Shown piece by piece: positions 47,247-59,368 of a stretch of 64,000 bases of DNA; position 1 is the first letter of the stretch, and the number at the start of each line of letters is the position of its first letter. The stretch is from assembly GCA_030549175.1 (NCBI GenBank), contig JAUKUA010000005.1, positions 434,001 to 498,000 on the forward strand, in the 5' to 3' direction. The stretch is from Lasiosphaeris hirsuta. Taxonomy: Eukaryota; Ascomycota; Sordariomycetes; Sordariales; Lasiosphaeriaceae. The translations under genes were made by a program, and so were the position numbers. The notes under the pieces are model-generated. The model ran no database searches. It was not told the origin of the DNA and was given only the letters and a program-made list of their open reading frames with translations.

Positions 47247-48368
47247 ATGATGCATCTCGGACTTTCTGTCACGTACGCTCTGGCGTTGGTGACTGGTGCT
47301 TTGGCCGTCCCATCACAACAGCTGGACGCTCGCCAGCAGCCGTTCAAGTCGACAGCCATTACCGACCATGCCGAGCCATGGGCGATCGCCTTCCTGCCAG
47401 ACAACCGTATTCTCGTCACTGAAAGACGAGGCAACCTACGTCTCGTCGACCCGGCCACCAAGACCAAGGGTACTATCACTGGTGTACCTACCGTCGCCTA
47501 CGGCGGCCAGGGCGGTCTCCACGACGTCGCCTTACACCCCAAATACGCCGAGAACAGTATCATATACATCAGCTACGCCGAGAGCGGCAGTGGCGGCGCG
47601 GGCGGCGCAGTCGCGCGGGCCAAGCTGACGCTGAATACCAGCGGCGGCGGCGCGCTATCCGGCCTCGAGGTCATCTGGCGCCACACGCAGAGGGCTTCGG
47701 GCGGACTCCAGTTCGCTTGTCGCCTGCTCTTCGGCCCCGACGGCGCGCTGTGGATCTCGTCGGGCGAGATCAACCAGATGACGCCGTCCCAGTCCATGAC
47801 GGGCAACCTCGGCAAGATGATCAAGCTGTACGACAACGGCACCGCCTTCGCCGGCAACCCGTTCGCCAGCCAAGGCGCCGTCCAGGCGCAGATCTGGTCG
47901 CTCGGCCACCGGAACCCGCTGGGCATCGACTGGGACGCCCAGGGGCGTCTCTGGGAGGTCGAAATGGGGCCCATGGGCGGCGACGAGCTCAACCTGATCG
48001 AGCCGGGCGCCAACTACGGCTGGCCGCTCGTGTCCCAGGGCCGCCACTACGACGGCCGGACGATCCCCGCGCACAGCACACGCCCCGAGTTCGCGCCGCC
48101 CAAGGCCTTCTGGGTCCCCGTCATCTCTCCGGCCGGTTTGATCATCTACAAGGGCGACCTGTTTGCCAGCTGGAAGGGCAATGCCATCATCACCGGTCTC
48201 AGCTCACAATCAATTGTACGCGTGACCATCACTGGTGACACGGCGAAGGAGGCTCAGCGCATCTCAATGGGTAAGCGCATGCGCGGTATCCGAGAGGCCA
48301 AGGACGGCGCCATCTGGGTGATCGAGGATGGTGCTAGCGGCCGGCTCTTGAAGCTTACCCCGAACTAA
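47247..48368 (+). CDS. Secreted glucose/sorbosone dehydrogenase-like protein
   Basis: Beta-propeller of the GSDH (L-sorbosone dehydrogenase) family; bacterial relatives use PQQ to oxidise sugars, while cofactor and substrate of fungal ones are mostly unknown. Intronless, 373 aa from the first of two adjacent ATGs. A signal peptide (LGLSVTYALALVTGALA) precedes ITDHAEPWAIAFLPDNRILVTERRG. Blade motifs include GQGGLHDVALHPKY, LLFGPDGALWISSGE, QIWSLGHRNPLGIDW, EMGPMGGDELNLIEPGANYG, SPAGLIIYKGDLFASWKGN and KDGAIWVIEDGASGRLLKL, covering the whole propeller. Length is normal. Likely secreted or wall-associated. Stands alone. Confidence 0.93.
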   Translation: MMHLGLSVTYALALVTGALAVPSQQLDARQQPFKSTAITDHAEPWAIAFLPDNRILVTERRGNLRLVDPATKTKGTITGVPTVAYGGQGGLHDVALHPKYAENSIIYISYAESGSGGAGGAVARAKLTLNTSGGGALSGLEVIWRHTQRASGGLQFACRLLFGPDGALWISSGEINQMTPSQSMTGNLGKMIKLYDNGTAFAGNPFASQGAVQAQIWSLGHRNPLGIDWDAQGRLWEVEMGPMGGDELNLIEPGANYGWPLVSQGRHYDGRTIPAHSTRPEFAPPKAFWVPVISPAGLIIYKGDLFASWKGNAIITGLSSQSIVRVTITGDTAKEAQRISMGKRMRGIREAKDGAIWVIEDGASGRLLKLTPN

Positions 48369-49728
48369 ACTTGCGTTATTAGCGAGAAACTCGGGAGGCC
48401 TGGGACCGCATGTACATAAGGTAGAGTTAGGATAGCAGATTACCTCTGAACTTTGACCGAGAGCTGTGATATTCAGAGGGGACCCATTCAGTGAGGAGAG
48501 TTGCATCTTTCAGGAGCTTCTATCTTATAGCGGTACCCTTATTATGAAATTATGATCCTCATCGTTACCTGACTGAGATGCCGCGGTTGTCATAAGGGCC
48601 AACTCTCTGATGGCATTTGGTAAGTCCCCTTGAGGACTACCTTCGCCGAGCCTGAACGGACAGGCAATGATGTGACTTGCAATTATATTGGTCTATAACA
48701 TAGATAAGTAGACACCTCGATTGAGAAGATATTGTTGCTCTTCTCACTAACTACGGCGAGAGAAGCCGTATCGTCTCCAGCCACGCGAGCATGAGATTGA
48801 GAAACCTCAGACAGGGGCCAACGGGAGGCAGCAGATGGCGCCCTCAAGAAGTCCACCACTAAGGTAATGGACTTAATAAAAATGTAGTGCGCAAATAATG
48901 TCGGCAAGGGACTATATGACTCGACCGCTACGGGAGCATCACCACAGGGCTGCTTTAGAGACCTCCGCCTGTATTGACACATCTCGATATTTGGAGCGCC
49001 GGAAATGGAACATCCGGAGCAGCACTTTGGGTTACAACTCGGAGGCATCTGATATTTATTTCTTCCTCCCTTGGTTGGTCTAAGCAGCCATAACTTGAAG
49101 GATCAACAAGGCAGATTTGTCAAAGTAAACTGTCCTCAGTGAGCGAATCACAGCGCTTCACCAGCGCCAGGTGTCCCGGCATCCTCTTCGGGACCACGAG
49201 ACCACCCACAAGCTATTTTGGTTCGGATCATTTACAATCCAACACTTGTTTGTTCGTTGGCGTAGAACTTCGGATCTGCAATTATGAGAAGAACCCGATG
49301 GCGTCACTGAGGTGGGCCAGGGAGGCCCAAGACTAGTACTTCGGAGAGGGCCGATGTTGAAAACCACCACACCATGATCACAACTTCGTTATTAGTAAGG
49401 GCGGATACATCTCGGGCTCCTATCCCAAGCTAGGTTCAACAGAGAGGATGCTCCGTATCTATATGGCAGATATAAGGCATGAATGAGAGCACGAGTAAGC
49501 CACTTATTTATAGTGTAGGTAAGCTTCGCACAGTCTCAAAGTCTTCAAGTTGTTACGGCCAACTCTGGAACCATCTACAGAACTTCAAGTGAGAATGCTA
49601 AAACAAAATTAGCATAAAAGATTGTTACAAAGTAAAGCCCTAAGCTGTATCAAATAAAGTATATAAAGAATGTGCGTGCATTCAGGCAAGCATCATGGTA
49701 TCCAAAATCACCAACGTAAATCCTCGGC
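48369..49728. other. Non-coding stretch
   Basis: No gene or ordered repeat seen in about 1.4 kb; AT-rich around 49590-49680, which would be the 3' flank of the sulfate permease. Confidence 0.4.
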
Positions 49729-51866
49729 TCAAACCGTCTCCTTATACCTCGTCGTCACCGCCCTCCCGGTATCTGTCTTCTCGACGATCCGATCACCATC
49801 CGAGTCGGAACCAGCCGTGCTCCCGCGATGACTCTGCTGTGCCAGGACGGCACCCGCAATGTCGGGATAGACCCTCGTAACCTCATCCTCACTCACGTCA
49901 CTGACCCTCTCCCCGCCATCCACAATTCGCCATCCAGCCCGTGCAAACCGCTCCCTGACGTAGTCCGACATGGCCACAAACCTGACTACGACCCCCTTCC
50001 CGCCATACTTCCGAATCTCGCCAATCAGATTCTTGAGATGCATACACGCCGTCGCATCAACATGATTCACCTTGACAAAGTCCACCACCACCAAATTAAT
50101 CGGCGGCAGCGCCCCAGCATCATTAATCCCGGCCGCCCGGCGCAGTTTCCGGATCCTCTTCTCCCCGCTGACACTCCAATTCCTCTCCGCCTCCGTCGCA
50201 GCCGCACTATGGTACACAGGGGCATGATACGTCTGGATGGTATCCAGCACCTTGGTCTTGAGCCGGTACGCATTCGGAAAGAAAATCGAGTCGGCGAAGC
50301 GAAAGATCCGCGTACCGGCCGGCAGATGCGAGGGCATCTCCCTCGCCTCGTCGATCGCGATACCCAACTCGGAGCGCTGATCGGGCGAGGTGGTCACGCT
50401 CGCAAAGACCATGCGGAGCAGAACATAGACGATGTTGAACCCCACAGCGGCGCCGATGCCAACCTCGGTCGAGACGAAGAGGGTGATCCAGAAGGCGAGC
50501 ATGGAGGAGACAAAATCGGCGAGCGAGGTCTTCCAGTACCGGTGGAAGACGGAGGGGGCCGAGATGAGCGGCCAGACGGCGGTAATGATGATGGCGGCGA
50601 GGGTAGCCTTGGGGATCCAGTAGAGGGTGCCAACCAGCTTGAAGATGGAGATGAGCACGACGGCCGTGGTGACCAGCCCCGAGAGGGGCGAGCGCACGTT
50701 GCAGGCCGAGTTGACGGCGGTGCGCGACATGGCGCCGCCGACGCCCATGGAGTGGAAGAAGCTGTTGAAGAAGTTGGTCACGCCGTAGAATGTGAGCTCC
50801 TGGCTCTGGTCGGTCACGTAGTTGTTGCGGACGCCAAAGGCGCGCGCGATTGCCGTGTGCTCGACGGCCGACCCGATGAAGACGGCGATGCTGCGGCTCG
50901 CGACCTTGGAGAGGAGGGCGCCGCTGGGCACCCGCGGCGCTTCTTGGCCGTTGGCTTTGATCTGCGCCACTTGGAAGAGGAAGTTGGCTGGGTCGCCGCG
51001 GTCTTTGTTGACGGCGTACCCAACCCCTGTGAAGATGAGGAGGGCGACAAAGGCCCGCGTGATGGAGAGGAACCAGATGATCTTGTTCTTGGTTCCCCAC
51101 CGCTTGCCGGCCTGGTCGAGGATAGTGAGGAGCAGTATTCCGGTAAAGCCGACCGCGCAGGCATACCCGTTTGCGTTGGGCAGCTGCTGGAATATGTCGT
51201 GGATCTGGTTCGCTGTGCCGTCGCCGATGCCAGACTCGCCCAGGAGCGAGCCCATTTGATTGAGGATGATGGTGATGGCGACGGCTGAGATGAAGCCGCT
51301 GAGGATGGGGAGCGAGATGAACTCGAGCAAAAACCCCAGCTTGAGGAAGCCGATGACCATGCCGTAGATGCCCATCATCATGGCAACGGCCGAGGCAATC
51401 TCGGACGGGGTCCATTCTTCACCCTTGAGTTCCGCAACGACTTCGGACGTTAGGAGGCCGATGAGGGAAGTGGGGCCGGTGGACAGGTCTGTAGCAACGG
51501 TCAGCACTATCCCTGGATTACACATCACAAAAGGGGAGACATACCCTTTGTTGTGCCCATAAAGGCATAGATGGCCGACGGCAACCAGCTCGACATGAGG
51601 CCATACTGGACCGGAATGGTTGCGATTTTCGCATACGACAAGGCCTGGGGGATCAGCATGAGCCCCAAGGTCAGCCCTGCGATCACATCGTTGATGAGCC
51701 ATCGGTAATTGTAGTGAGGAAGCCACCCAATGATGGGAAACTTCTCGGCCATGTATTCAGCGGAGGCAGTTGGAAAGGCTCGAGCCCCATTTTCAGCAAG
51801 GTGCCCGATGCGGTTCCATGTCACGTCCTTCACAAGGTTCTGCTTAGCTTTTTCAACGTATTTCAT
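49729..51866 (-). CDS. Sulfate permease, SulP family with STAS domain
   Basis: Plasma-membrane sulfate uptake (family knowledge). Two exons (51866-51545 and 51488-49729; 56-nt intron) give 693 aa; start at MKYVEKAKQNLV. The first exon holds the SulP signature region (FPIIGWLPHYNYRWLINDVIAGLTLG, described here only in part, then IPQALSYAKIA and YGLMSSWLPSAIYAFMGTTK). The intron joins this to DLSTGPTSLIGLLTSEVV. About a dozen membrane helices follow, with GAMSRTAVNSACNVRSPLSG among conserved loops. The C-terminal STAS domain includes VDFVKVNHVDATACMHLKNL. The tail is charged and Ser/Asp-rich, a likely site of regulation. Sulfate rather than another anion is inferred from similarity to fungal SulP members. 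Confidence 0.95.
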
Positions 51867-54800
51867 GACGAAGTCGACTGTCGTTCTTTGTCTTAGATGT
51901 TGAGCCCAAGAATTAGGCTGCTGGGATGTGCGGAAGTATAAGTCAAGGCCAGCGATAGACTGTGGATAAGACAAGGCCGGTATCAGGCTCGAGAAGCTAG
52001 GAAGACTGTGGCAAGGGCGAACCGAGTCTATTCTATACCTGACTAACGTGTCATCCTTGTGCAACGCCTCAGAGACAAAGACGCACAGAGGAGCACTACA
52101 AGCATCTACCAGCACCTACAATGACCGCCTGGCTACTGCCAGCTGCTGTCGACAGCTTCTCACATTGTCGGATTGGCCGGACGAGTCTCGACAGGCTCTG
52201 GCTTCAGCTTACCTTGCATGGGTGTGGACTAGGTGGGAACTGCGGGCGGATGCTTGATTGAGTCGGGTAGTCGGGTTGCGCTGCATCCTGTGCGGCCACA
52301 ACCCTGCTCGATGACGATAGCCGGGCATTTCCCTGGCACTCTCCTGGCGCCCTTACTCAGGCAGGGCCTGCCTAGACCGGCGACTTTAGAGGGACTGGCT
52401 TGTATTGCTCTGTACCTCGTGACGGCGGTGCAGGTCTCGCTATGATTGCCACCAAGGGCAGCTCGGTCTGCAGACAGGGGAGGACAACGAGGGTGGAGGA
52501 GTGGAGCGGGCTGTTTACAACCCGAGTACGTCGCGAATACACACACACACACTCAGCCGACGTGATTGGGGGCATCAACTTAATCAGCACCTCACCTTGT
52601 GCATATCGGCTCTGCAGGACTACTGTCTCACAGCGGCGGCACAGTGGCCCGGCCATCTCGCCGTGCTGACAGCCAATCATTGCCTATCAAAGACCTGTGA
52701 GGTCGCCGGCATCCTGCGTGTGACGGACACTACGCCTAGGTACCCCGCAGGCCGGACACGCCTCCCACGCCGTAGCTATCCGAGCCTTTCTGCTATTCAT
52801 AGCCTGAACCGCAACATGTAGACAATCGAAGCTACAACCAAATCCCGGATTAGTAGTGTCATGCCTTGTAAAACGCTTAATTGTTCCGATCTGAAGTTGG
52901 CAAGCAGGACTTCAAGCTTGCAGGCTCGTAAGCATTGAATTCCTCAAGCCCGGAGAAGTCTCTGGAACAGAGTTTGCGGGGGGATGACTTTGAGTCATGT
53001 GCGACCGTGATAATGTATAATCGGTCACTTCTAGTAATAGTTCCCGAACGGTATTCCCCTTGAGTGATGATGGCACCTTTGTCGAAGGCAGTTGGAGCTG
53101 CGAATACGTGGTCTTCATGTTGTGTCCTCGACCGGTTGGAGAGTTGCAACTCAATTACATGCACGTCGAGCACTATTTGGAGCTGAAACATGAGGAGAAA
53201 CAGGCTGTGGCTTTCCGAGGGTTCGCCGTTCGGCATCTCCTCCTCTGCACCATTCGCAGGCTTGAGTGTCGCACAGTGCCATCCCCCAGAGGGCATTCGG
53301 ACATGTGCCGGGATTTACATGGCATTCAGGGCGGGGATATCGACAATTACGGCTGCGGGGAAGATTGGCGAGGGTGTGGGGGAGGGGTTACCCCAGACCG
53401 GGAATGAAGCTTGACCACGGACAATTAACCTATCAAGGATTCGTCAGCTTGGATACACCGCGGTACATTGGGGTTCGAATGCCTCATTAGGGCGTCTCAT
53501 GTACGTGACGGGGGGAGACTACAGCAGCACTTGTATGCGTCTCATGATCGTCGACATGTCTGGACAAAGAGTCTATCGAAATTTAACACAACCATCAACA
53601 CCGGCATCTCGAGTTGAGTAAACCATGCGGATTGGTTGGTGAGATCGAGAGGAGTAATCCCTGAAAACCGGTGTCGGGGTTTAACGATTGGAACAGGCAC
53701 TCGAACAGCGACACGGATCGAAGATTGGGATGAACCTTGTGTCTTGGCCACGTAAGTCAAGCATGGATCTTTTCGATGCTAAATCTTGAATCATATAGGG
53801 GTTAGTCTACTATTCCGTTCGTATTGTATTATCCAAGGCCTCAGGATTAGATCGTGGCATTGAGCCGTCCACAGGTTTGGACTTTGGAAATAACTCAGAA
53901 CAGACCCGAAAAAATTTAAACGAAACAACAAACTAGATTATTATGGCGAAGAGGCTCGAAAGAATCTATGGTATTTGGCTTCCAGCTCCTAAAACAGGGG
54001 CACCGGTGTGGCCGTCAGGGCTACCCCTCTCACGCAACAGGTTCCCAGACTTTGAGGGGTTTCCCTGTATATGCTTGTCCAAATTGGACCCCGGTCACGG
54101 GATGCAGATGTTGGTTCACTGGGACCTTCGGTATCAGGCTAGGGCGGATGAGCCAATATTTCGTCTTTCGGTGTTTATCATGGACATTGCTGCATTGCTG
54201 GTTCGCTGCTCGAAACAAAACTCGGGAAAGGTAGAAGCCGGTCGATTCCTGGCTAGCCTTACCGGTGATACACCCACTTCGAAATACTGCATGGAAAGTT
54301 TGTAACTAATACCTATCCGTTAACAAAGGAGTGGTTACCCTCGAAGTGCGAAGCAGCCCTCGTGGTGGACGACTAGTAGCCCTTTGCCTACTTCTAAGTG
54401 TCACCGGCATTGGATATTCAACCTTGACGATACAAATCAAGGTCTATAACTTCTCCCTTCCCGCCAAGAGGCTACCCATAGTTCTCAATGCTAGGAAGGC
54501 AACAGATGATGCAAGTGTACAGTTTGAACCATACCTTAGTTCGCATTAGTCTGACCGGTAGTCCCACACCATATTGAGGATGCAGCAACACGCTTTACTA
54601 GGTTCAATATCAATAAATCCCAAGTCTGCATATTGACACGTTCTAGTTTATCGCTGTTCTTGAGTATTTTTGTCACGATGTTTCGCTGGCGCTTCGACAT
54701 GACTAGCAATATTGTCAGCCGACCCATTTTGTGACTCTCTGTGGTAGGCCCGGCAGAACCACAATTTCTTTTCCTGCAACCCATTTTACTGACATGGAAT

Positions 54801-55219
54801 AATATCTCAAGCAAGGGATATTGGTCAGCTAAGAGCCAGTTGAATGTGGGATATCCGGAGCTAGGGATACCAGCCCGAGTTCAGCTGGTTTCCGAATCAG
54901 CAACCAGTGGCGAGAAGGCCAATATGACCCGAGTGTTTTACAGTGACCACGCTGTGTCGTCTTTGGGCGGTGGCTATGCAATATGGGCTTCAAGCCACGG
55001 CTTATCACCACGTCCTCTCTTCATAAAGGAGCCAGGACAAGCTATTCACATGAAAGCAGTCGCGCCTGGTCATATTGTGATTGTGAGTAAAAAGTGATGC
55101 TTCATAATTATTACAAGCATGAATAATTCGCTAGGAACCAAGACTGCCCCCAATCCTCATTCAACGCCCCTTTCACCGTGACCCCAGTCGTACACATTCA
55201 TATCCAATAAAGTCACCCT
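51867..55219. other. Long region without a recognised gene
   Basis: About 3.3 kb. The left end is the sulfate permease promoter. Open frames at 52877-53296 (-), 53943-54305 (+), 54331-54549 (+) and 54741-55097 (+) are of moderate length, but I recognise no domain and see no splice pattern linking them. They could be orphan genes or relics. An (AC)7 microsatellite lies at 52539-52552. Confidence 0.4.
53943..54305 (+). CDS. Hypothetical 120-codon frame
   Basis: Starts with a true ATG (MAKRLERIYGIWLPAPK) and ends at a TAA, without introns. No signal peptide or known domain. The surrounding DNA is not GC-rich like the firm genes here, and an overlapping frame of 88 codons is also open, so it may be chance. 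Confidence 0.15.
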   Translation: MAKRLERIYGIWLPAPKTGAPVWPSGLPLSRNRFPDFEGFPCICLSKLDPGHGMQMLVHWDLRYQARADEPIFRLSVFIMDIAALLVRCSKQNSGKVEAGRFLASLTGDTPTSKYCMESL

Positions 55220-57295
55220 TCAAAACATCCCGCCCGTGCCCCCAGGCCCATCCTCCCACCTCCAAACCCGCTCCTCCCCCGCTCTCATCGGCACATTAAC
55301 ATTGAAGCTGCCCACTTGATCCCTCCCCTTATTTTCACCCCCATCTGCCTTCTTAGCGTCACCACTTCCCCTCAACTTGTCCACCAACGGCTCCACAAGC
55401 CCCAGCACCCCCTTATCCTCGCCCTTCTCCTCCTTTTCCTTCTCCTTCTTCATCTTTCCCATAACTTCCCCTGTCAATTCCTGCTTCCACAACCTCTCGA
55501 GAACATCCTTCTTCCTCGTCCTGCGGTCCCCGATACTGATGAATATCCCCGCCGCCGCGTTCGTCGCAATCGAGCAGCAGAGAATTGTCGTTGTCAGCAC
55601 CGCCGGTCGTACCGCGTAGTCGATGCCCCAGGTACACGCACCGAGGGCAATCTGCAGACACGAATGCAGATCCAGCAGGCAGACAACGGTGATAAGTAGG
55701 CGGAGGGGGAAGGCGTGGTGGGTTTCGGTCTCGTGGGGTTTGTAGAAGGTGTGGGACTTGGCGAGTTTGGCCTGGTGATGGACGAGTTTCGCTTGCTCGT
55801 CATCGTCGAGGACGGGGATGAAATCGTCCTTTTCTTCAGAAGAAGGCCCGGCTTCAAGGTCGATGGTCGAGTTGTTTTGCGAAGCGGTCGGCAGGTCGTT
55901 ATGGTCTTTGAGGTTGGGAAGGAGGAGTTTTTGGCGGAGTTGCCAGGTTTTGCGGTCTACAAGCGTCAGTGAGAAACCAAGAAGGGGAAAAGGGTGCATA
56001 CGGTAATGCGCGACGTAGATCATGTGGTAGGTGTCCTTTGCGCGGAAGGGGGCCATTCCATCGCCGACGATGGCGAAGAGGGCAACTAGGACGTAGTCGA
56101 TGACGTTGATCACGTAGAGTTGTTTCTCGCCGACGTAGATCCAACCAATGAGAAACAGTACCCAGGCCAGGCCGAAAAGGGTGATCAGTGTCGCGTAGAG
56201 CGTGACGAAGAAGCCCAATGGCCGTTTAGTATACTGGCCAAACGCTTTGAAGCGCTGTTTTATTTTGGACCTGCGGGAATGAAGCATGTGGCGGACGTAG
56301 TCGTTGAGCAGCTTGATGTCTTCCTCGCCCCAGCCCTCGAGGGTGGCATCGTCGGGGAGCACTGCATACTGGGGGGCGGTGAGAACGGACGAGAGGCTTG
56401 GTATCCTGGGCGGTGTTGGGCGTTGCTCTTGGGTGAGGTCGGGGATCACTCCTACATCTTCTCGTGACGCCGGGAAGGCCCCCGGCATAGGCGGGAGTCG
56501 CGAGAGGTTGTATGTGGGTCTCCGATTGATCCACTTACCCAGGGATGGGACAAAGAGCGAATTCTGGATATTTGTGATGGACGAAAGGGTTGCAACCTCT
56601 GGGTCTAGGCACTGTTAGTCACAGCTGCATCCGCATACCTATGCATCTCATTCATAATCTCACGTACCGATAACATCGAGAAAGTCAACAATTCTGGAGT
56701 CGTAGCAGTCCTCAACAGTTGCCGTCGGGGGCTGGTCCATTGCAGGGTGGCGACGGCGACGCAGAAACCGGGTACGGCCACCGGTGCGGGTGTCGACCAG
56801 CTCGACGGGCTGGGCTTCACGTGGATCGTATTTCAGCGCGCCTTCGGGAACGGCAGGCAGGGATTTCATAACGGCAGGGGCGGGGTAGTTGGTGGCCGAG
56901 TGCTGTGGGTCGGAGCTCGAGCGGCGGCGGGTCTCGGTAGAAGCATCGTGTGTTCTGGGGAGGGGTCCCGAAGCCGATGCAGGCACGGCACTGGCAGGCT
57001 TTGGCGGCAGCGAGGGGTTTCTGAGTCGTCGAAGGCGGATGACAGATGACTGGCGATCAGATGGGCGGAAGCGAACATGTCGCGCAGCAGTCGAGGGTGC
57101 GTTGTTGGCGGTAGGTGTGTTTTCCGTTATGGGCGTGGCCAGTGAGGGCAGCGAGGGCAGTGAGGAAAGGGGCGCTGGTGCAACTTGGTCTTGGTCGAAG
57201 GCAGCGTTATTCGACTCAACTGCGCCTGGCACTGCGAAATACGACCCCTGGGCGTTTGTGCGATTTGTGCCAGAGCCTTGATGCGTCGGGTCCAT
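55220..57295 (-). CDS. DUF2985-family integral membrane protein
   Basis: Three exons (57295-56668, 56604-56002, 55956-55220; introns 63 and 45 nt) give 655 aa. The N-terminal 200 residues are disordered, rich in Ser, Pro and Arg. After the splice PEVATLSSITNIQNSLFVPS leads to GKWINRRPTYNLSRLP. Typical DUF2985 wording follows: YTKRPLGFFVTLYATLITLF, VINVIDYVLVALFAIVGDG and FRAKDTYHMIYVAHYH, then RKTWQLRQKLLLPNLKDHND; later helices include LRLLITVVCLLDLHSC. The 45-nt second intron (55957-56001) is a multiple of three and has no stop, but removing it restores HYHRKTW, so I treat it as spliced. The charged C-terminal tail holds Lys/Glu repeats. Function of the family unknown. Confidence 0.92.
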
Positions 57296-59368
57296 GGCTG
57301 CAATCTAAAGGTGTGGCTCGCTGTGTCGCATCAGATTCTGCTCCTTCCCATTCTTCATCCCAAAGCCCAGCGTTATATTGTCAACATGGGATCAGCGCAG
57401 CAGGCAAACGCTGCCGCTTTCCCTGCTTGCGCCAGCATTGTTATGGTGACGTCACGAACCGCGCCGTCGCAGTGTCTGGGTGTTGGCGACTGATAAGATA
57501 AGGGCGACCAGCCACCAGAACTCACTCTGTAGCGCATGACGCCCTGACAAAACCCAATTCCGCAAACCAGAAATATCCAACCACTTGCTTATCAGTAAAA
57601 CTGTTAACCGGCTACTCCGTACAGTCCGAGTTTTCGGCGGCGACTCGTGAGTCGCAGAAAGCCACAGATAGACCGTATTCTAGCGGGGCAAGAGATGCCT
57701 CTAGCTTCAGCATCAAAGCCGGCGTCCATTTCCCGCCCAAATGCGGCGGTCTCAAGGGTTGGAAGCCTCGAGCCTCGAAGCAGAGTACCAAGAGGCCGCT
57801 TGACACACAAAGCCCATTCCACGCGCGGAGAATGTTCCGACCTTGAACTTGCAAAATTTTATATGCCCTTCCTTGTCCAATGTGTCTCCTCCATCATGTC
57901 CGCAAAGCTCGTCACAGACAACGTCTTCTCCGAAGGGGTCTGACTGGACTTGTCGCGGCGATTAACAAATCGAGATTAACCAGAGGTAACTGCCATGCAG
58001 TTCGAGACTCAAAGAGTCGGTTAGCACCGTTCGTGGAGAAAACCCGAGGGAGTTGCTCGAGCCCATGCGTTGCTCAGGAATAGACGTGTTCTAGTGTCAT
58101 GTTTGGTGTTTGCCATATAGAAACGTCCCGTCGGCTAGGTTCAATTGGGACCACTAGCGGGAAGAGCCCTGCGACGCCCACTCCACGAAATCGTTAGCGG
58201 GCAATTTGACACGGATCACCTGGCTTCTGGCACTGAGCGACCGGTGAAGTCAAACATACTGCTTCCTGGGATGCGATTGCAAATGTAGATGGGAGGAGAA
58301 AAATTAGGAGAGTGAAAGAAGGTCGGTATATTTCGAACCAAATGCTATGTGCGGGAGCCTGAAATCTTAGGTGCTTTCCGACTGCCCCGCACTTCGGGCT
58401 GAGAGGGACAAGGGTGCCCCGAGCTACCCCGCCACTAATGGACAGCTTGATTGTTTTGTTTGTCTATGGAATGTAAGTGACGAAAAGTTGTATTCGTCCA
58501 TCTCTAATGTCTGCCGCCTTCAAGGCCTGCCGTACCAGTGATAATGCCAGAATTGAGTTCACTTCCGTAAATAATCGCTGCAACTGACCCCAGATTTTAC
58601 CCATCGCTGGGTTCCAGGAAGTCGGGTGCTTGCAGCCTGGAGAAGGTCCACCACGGTGATTTGGGACTGGCCTGGTTGTGTTATGTTGAGCAATTAGCTC
58701 GACCTCAGAAGAGTGTTTCTCAGCGATAAGTCACATATCGCTGGCTACGCGCCATCATGTCTCGCTAGCTACAATGGTGCCAATCCAACCTGAAAATCTT
58801 GCCGCCCTTAGTGTCAATAGGGCGATCAAGAAGTGCCTGGCTTGGTTAGGCACTTATCCGTCCGCAAAAACATCTTGTTTGTACATATTTATGTACATCT
58901 GGCAGCCGTCAACAGGCCTGCCAGGTGTCGCGGCTTGGGTGGGGTTGGGCGAGCCCCAAATTTCAACACTGGCCTTGAGGTCAAGTGGATGCAAACGCGA
59001 CCCACTTCACACATCACACAGAGGGCAGGAGCGCAGCTGAGCCGCCCAAGGCACCAAACACGGTTGGCCACTGCCGTCCGAGACCGACCTCACCAGGCGC
59101 GAAAATATGCGTGGGTGCTGGATTCTTCCCGACGTGATTCACTTCATCTGATTTCTTTTGGGCTGCCCCGTGCCGGTTTGTCTTTGACGTTGCACAATTT
59201 CACATTTCGCGCCACTCGAGGACGTCACTTTCCACCGCCACATCTTTTACATCAGGGCCTCCAGCTCTCATCGTGTTCTCCTCGCGCCCTATCCCCTGGA
59301 CTTAGCTTCTGCTGCGGTGTGCATTAATTCGAGCTGTGTTTGTTTGAGTACGCCTTCCGACCGCCAAA
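57296..59368. other. Non-coding stretch between divergent genes
   Basis: About 2 kb separating the DUF2985 gene (-) and the coiled-coil gene (+). No gene recognised; open frames near 58774-59327 show no domain. The last 200 bp are CT-rich as in a fungal promoter. Confidence 0.4.

Noticed and set aside
49828..51415. Two frames above 400 codons overlapping the sulfate permease
   Set aside because: Out-of-frame shadows of a GC-rich conserved gene with no domain of their own.
53471..53482. Sequence GGGTTCGAATGC, like a tRNA B box
   Set aside because: No A box or foldable acceptor stem within 80 bp upstream.
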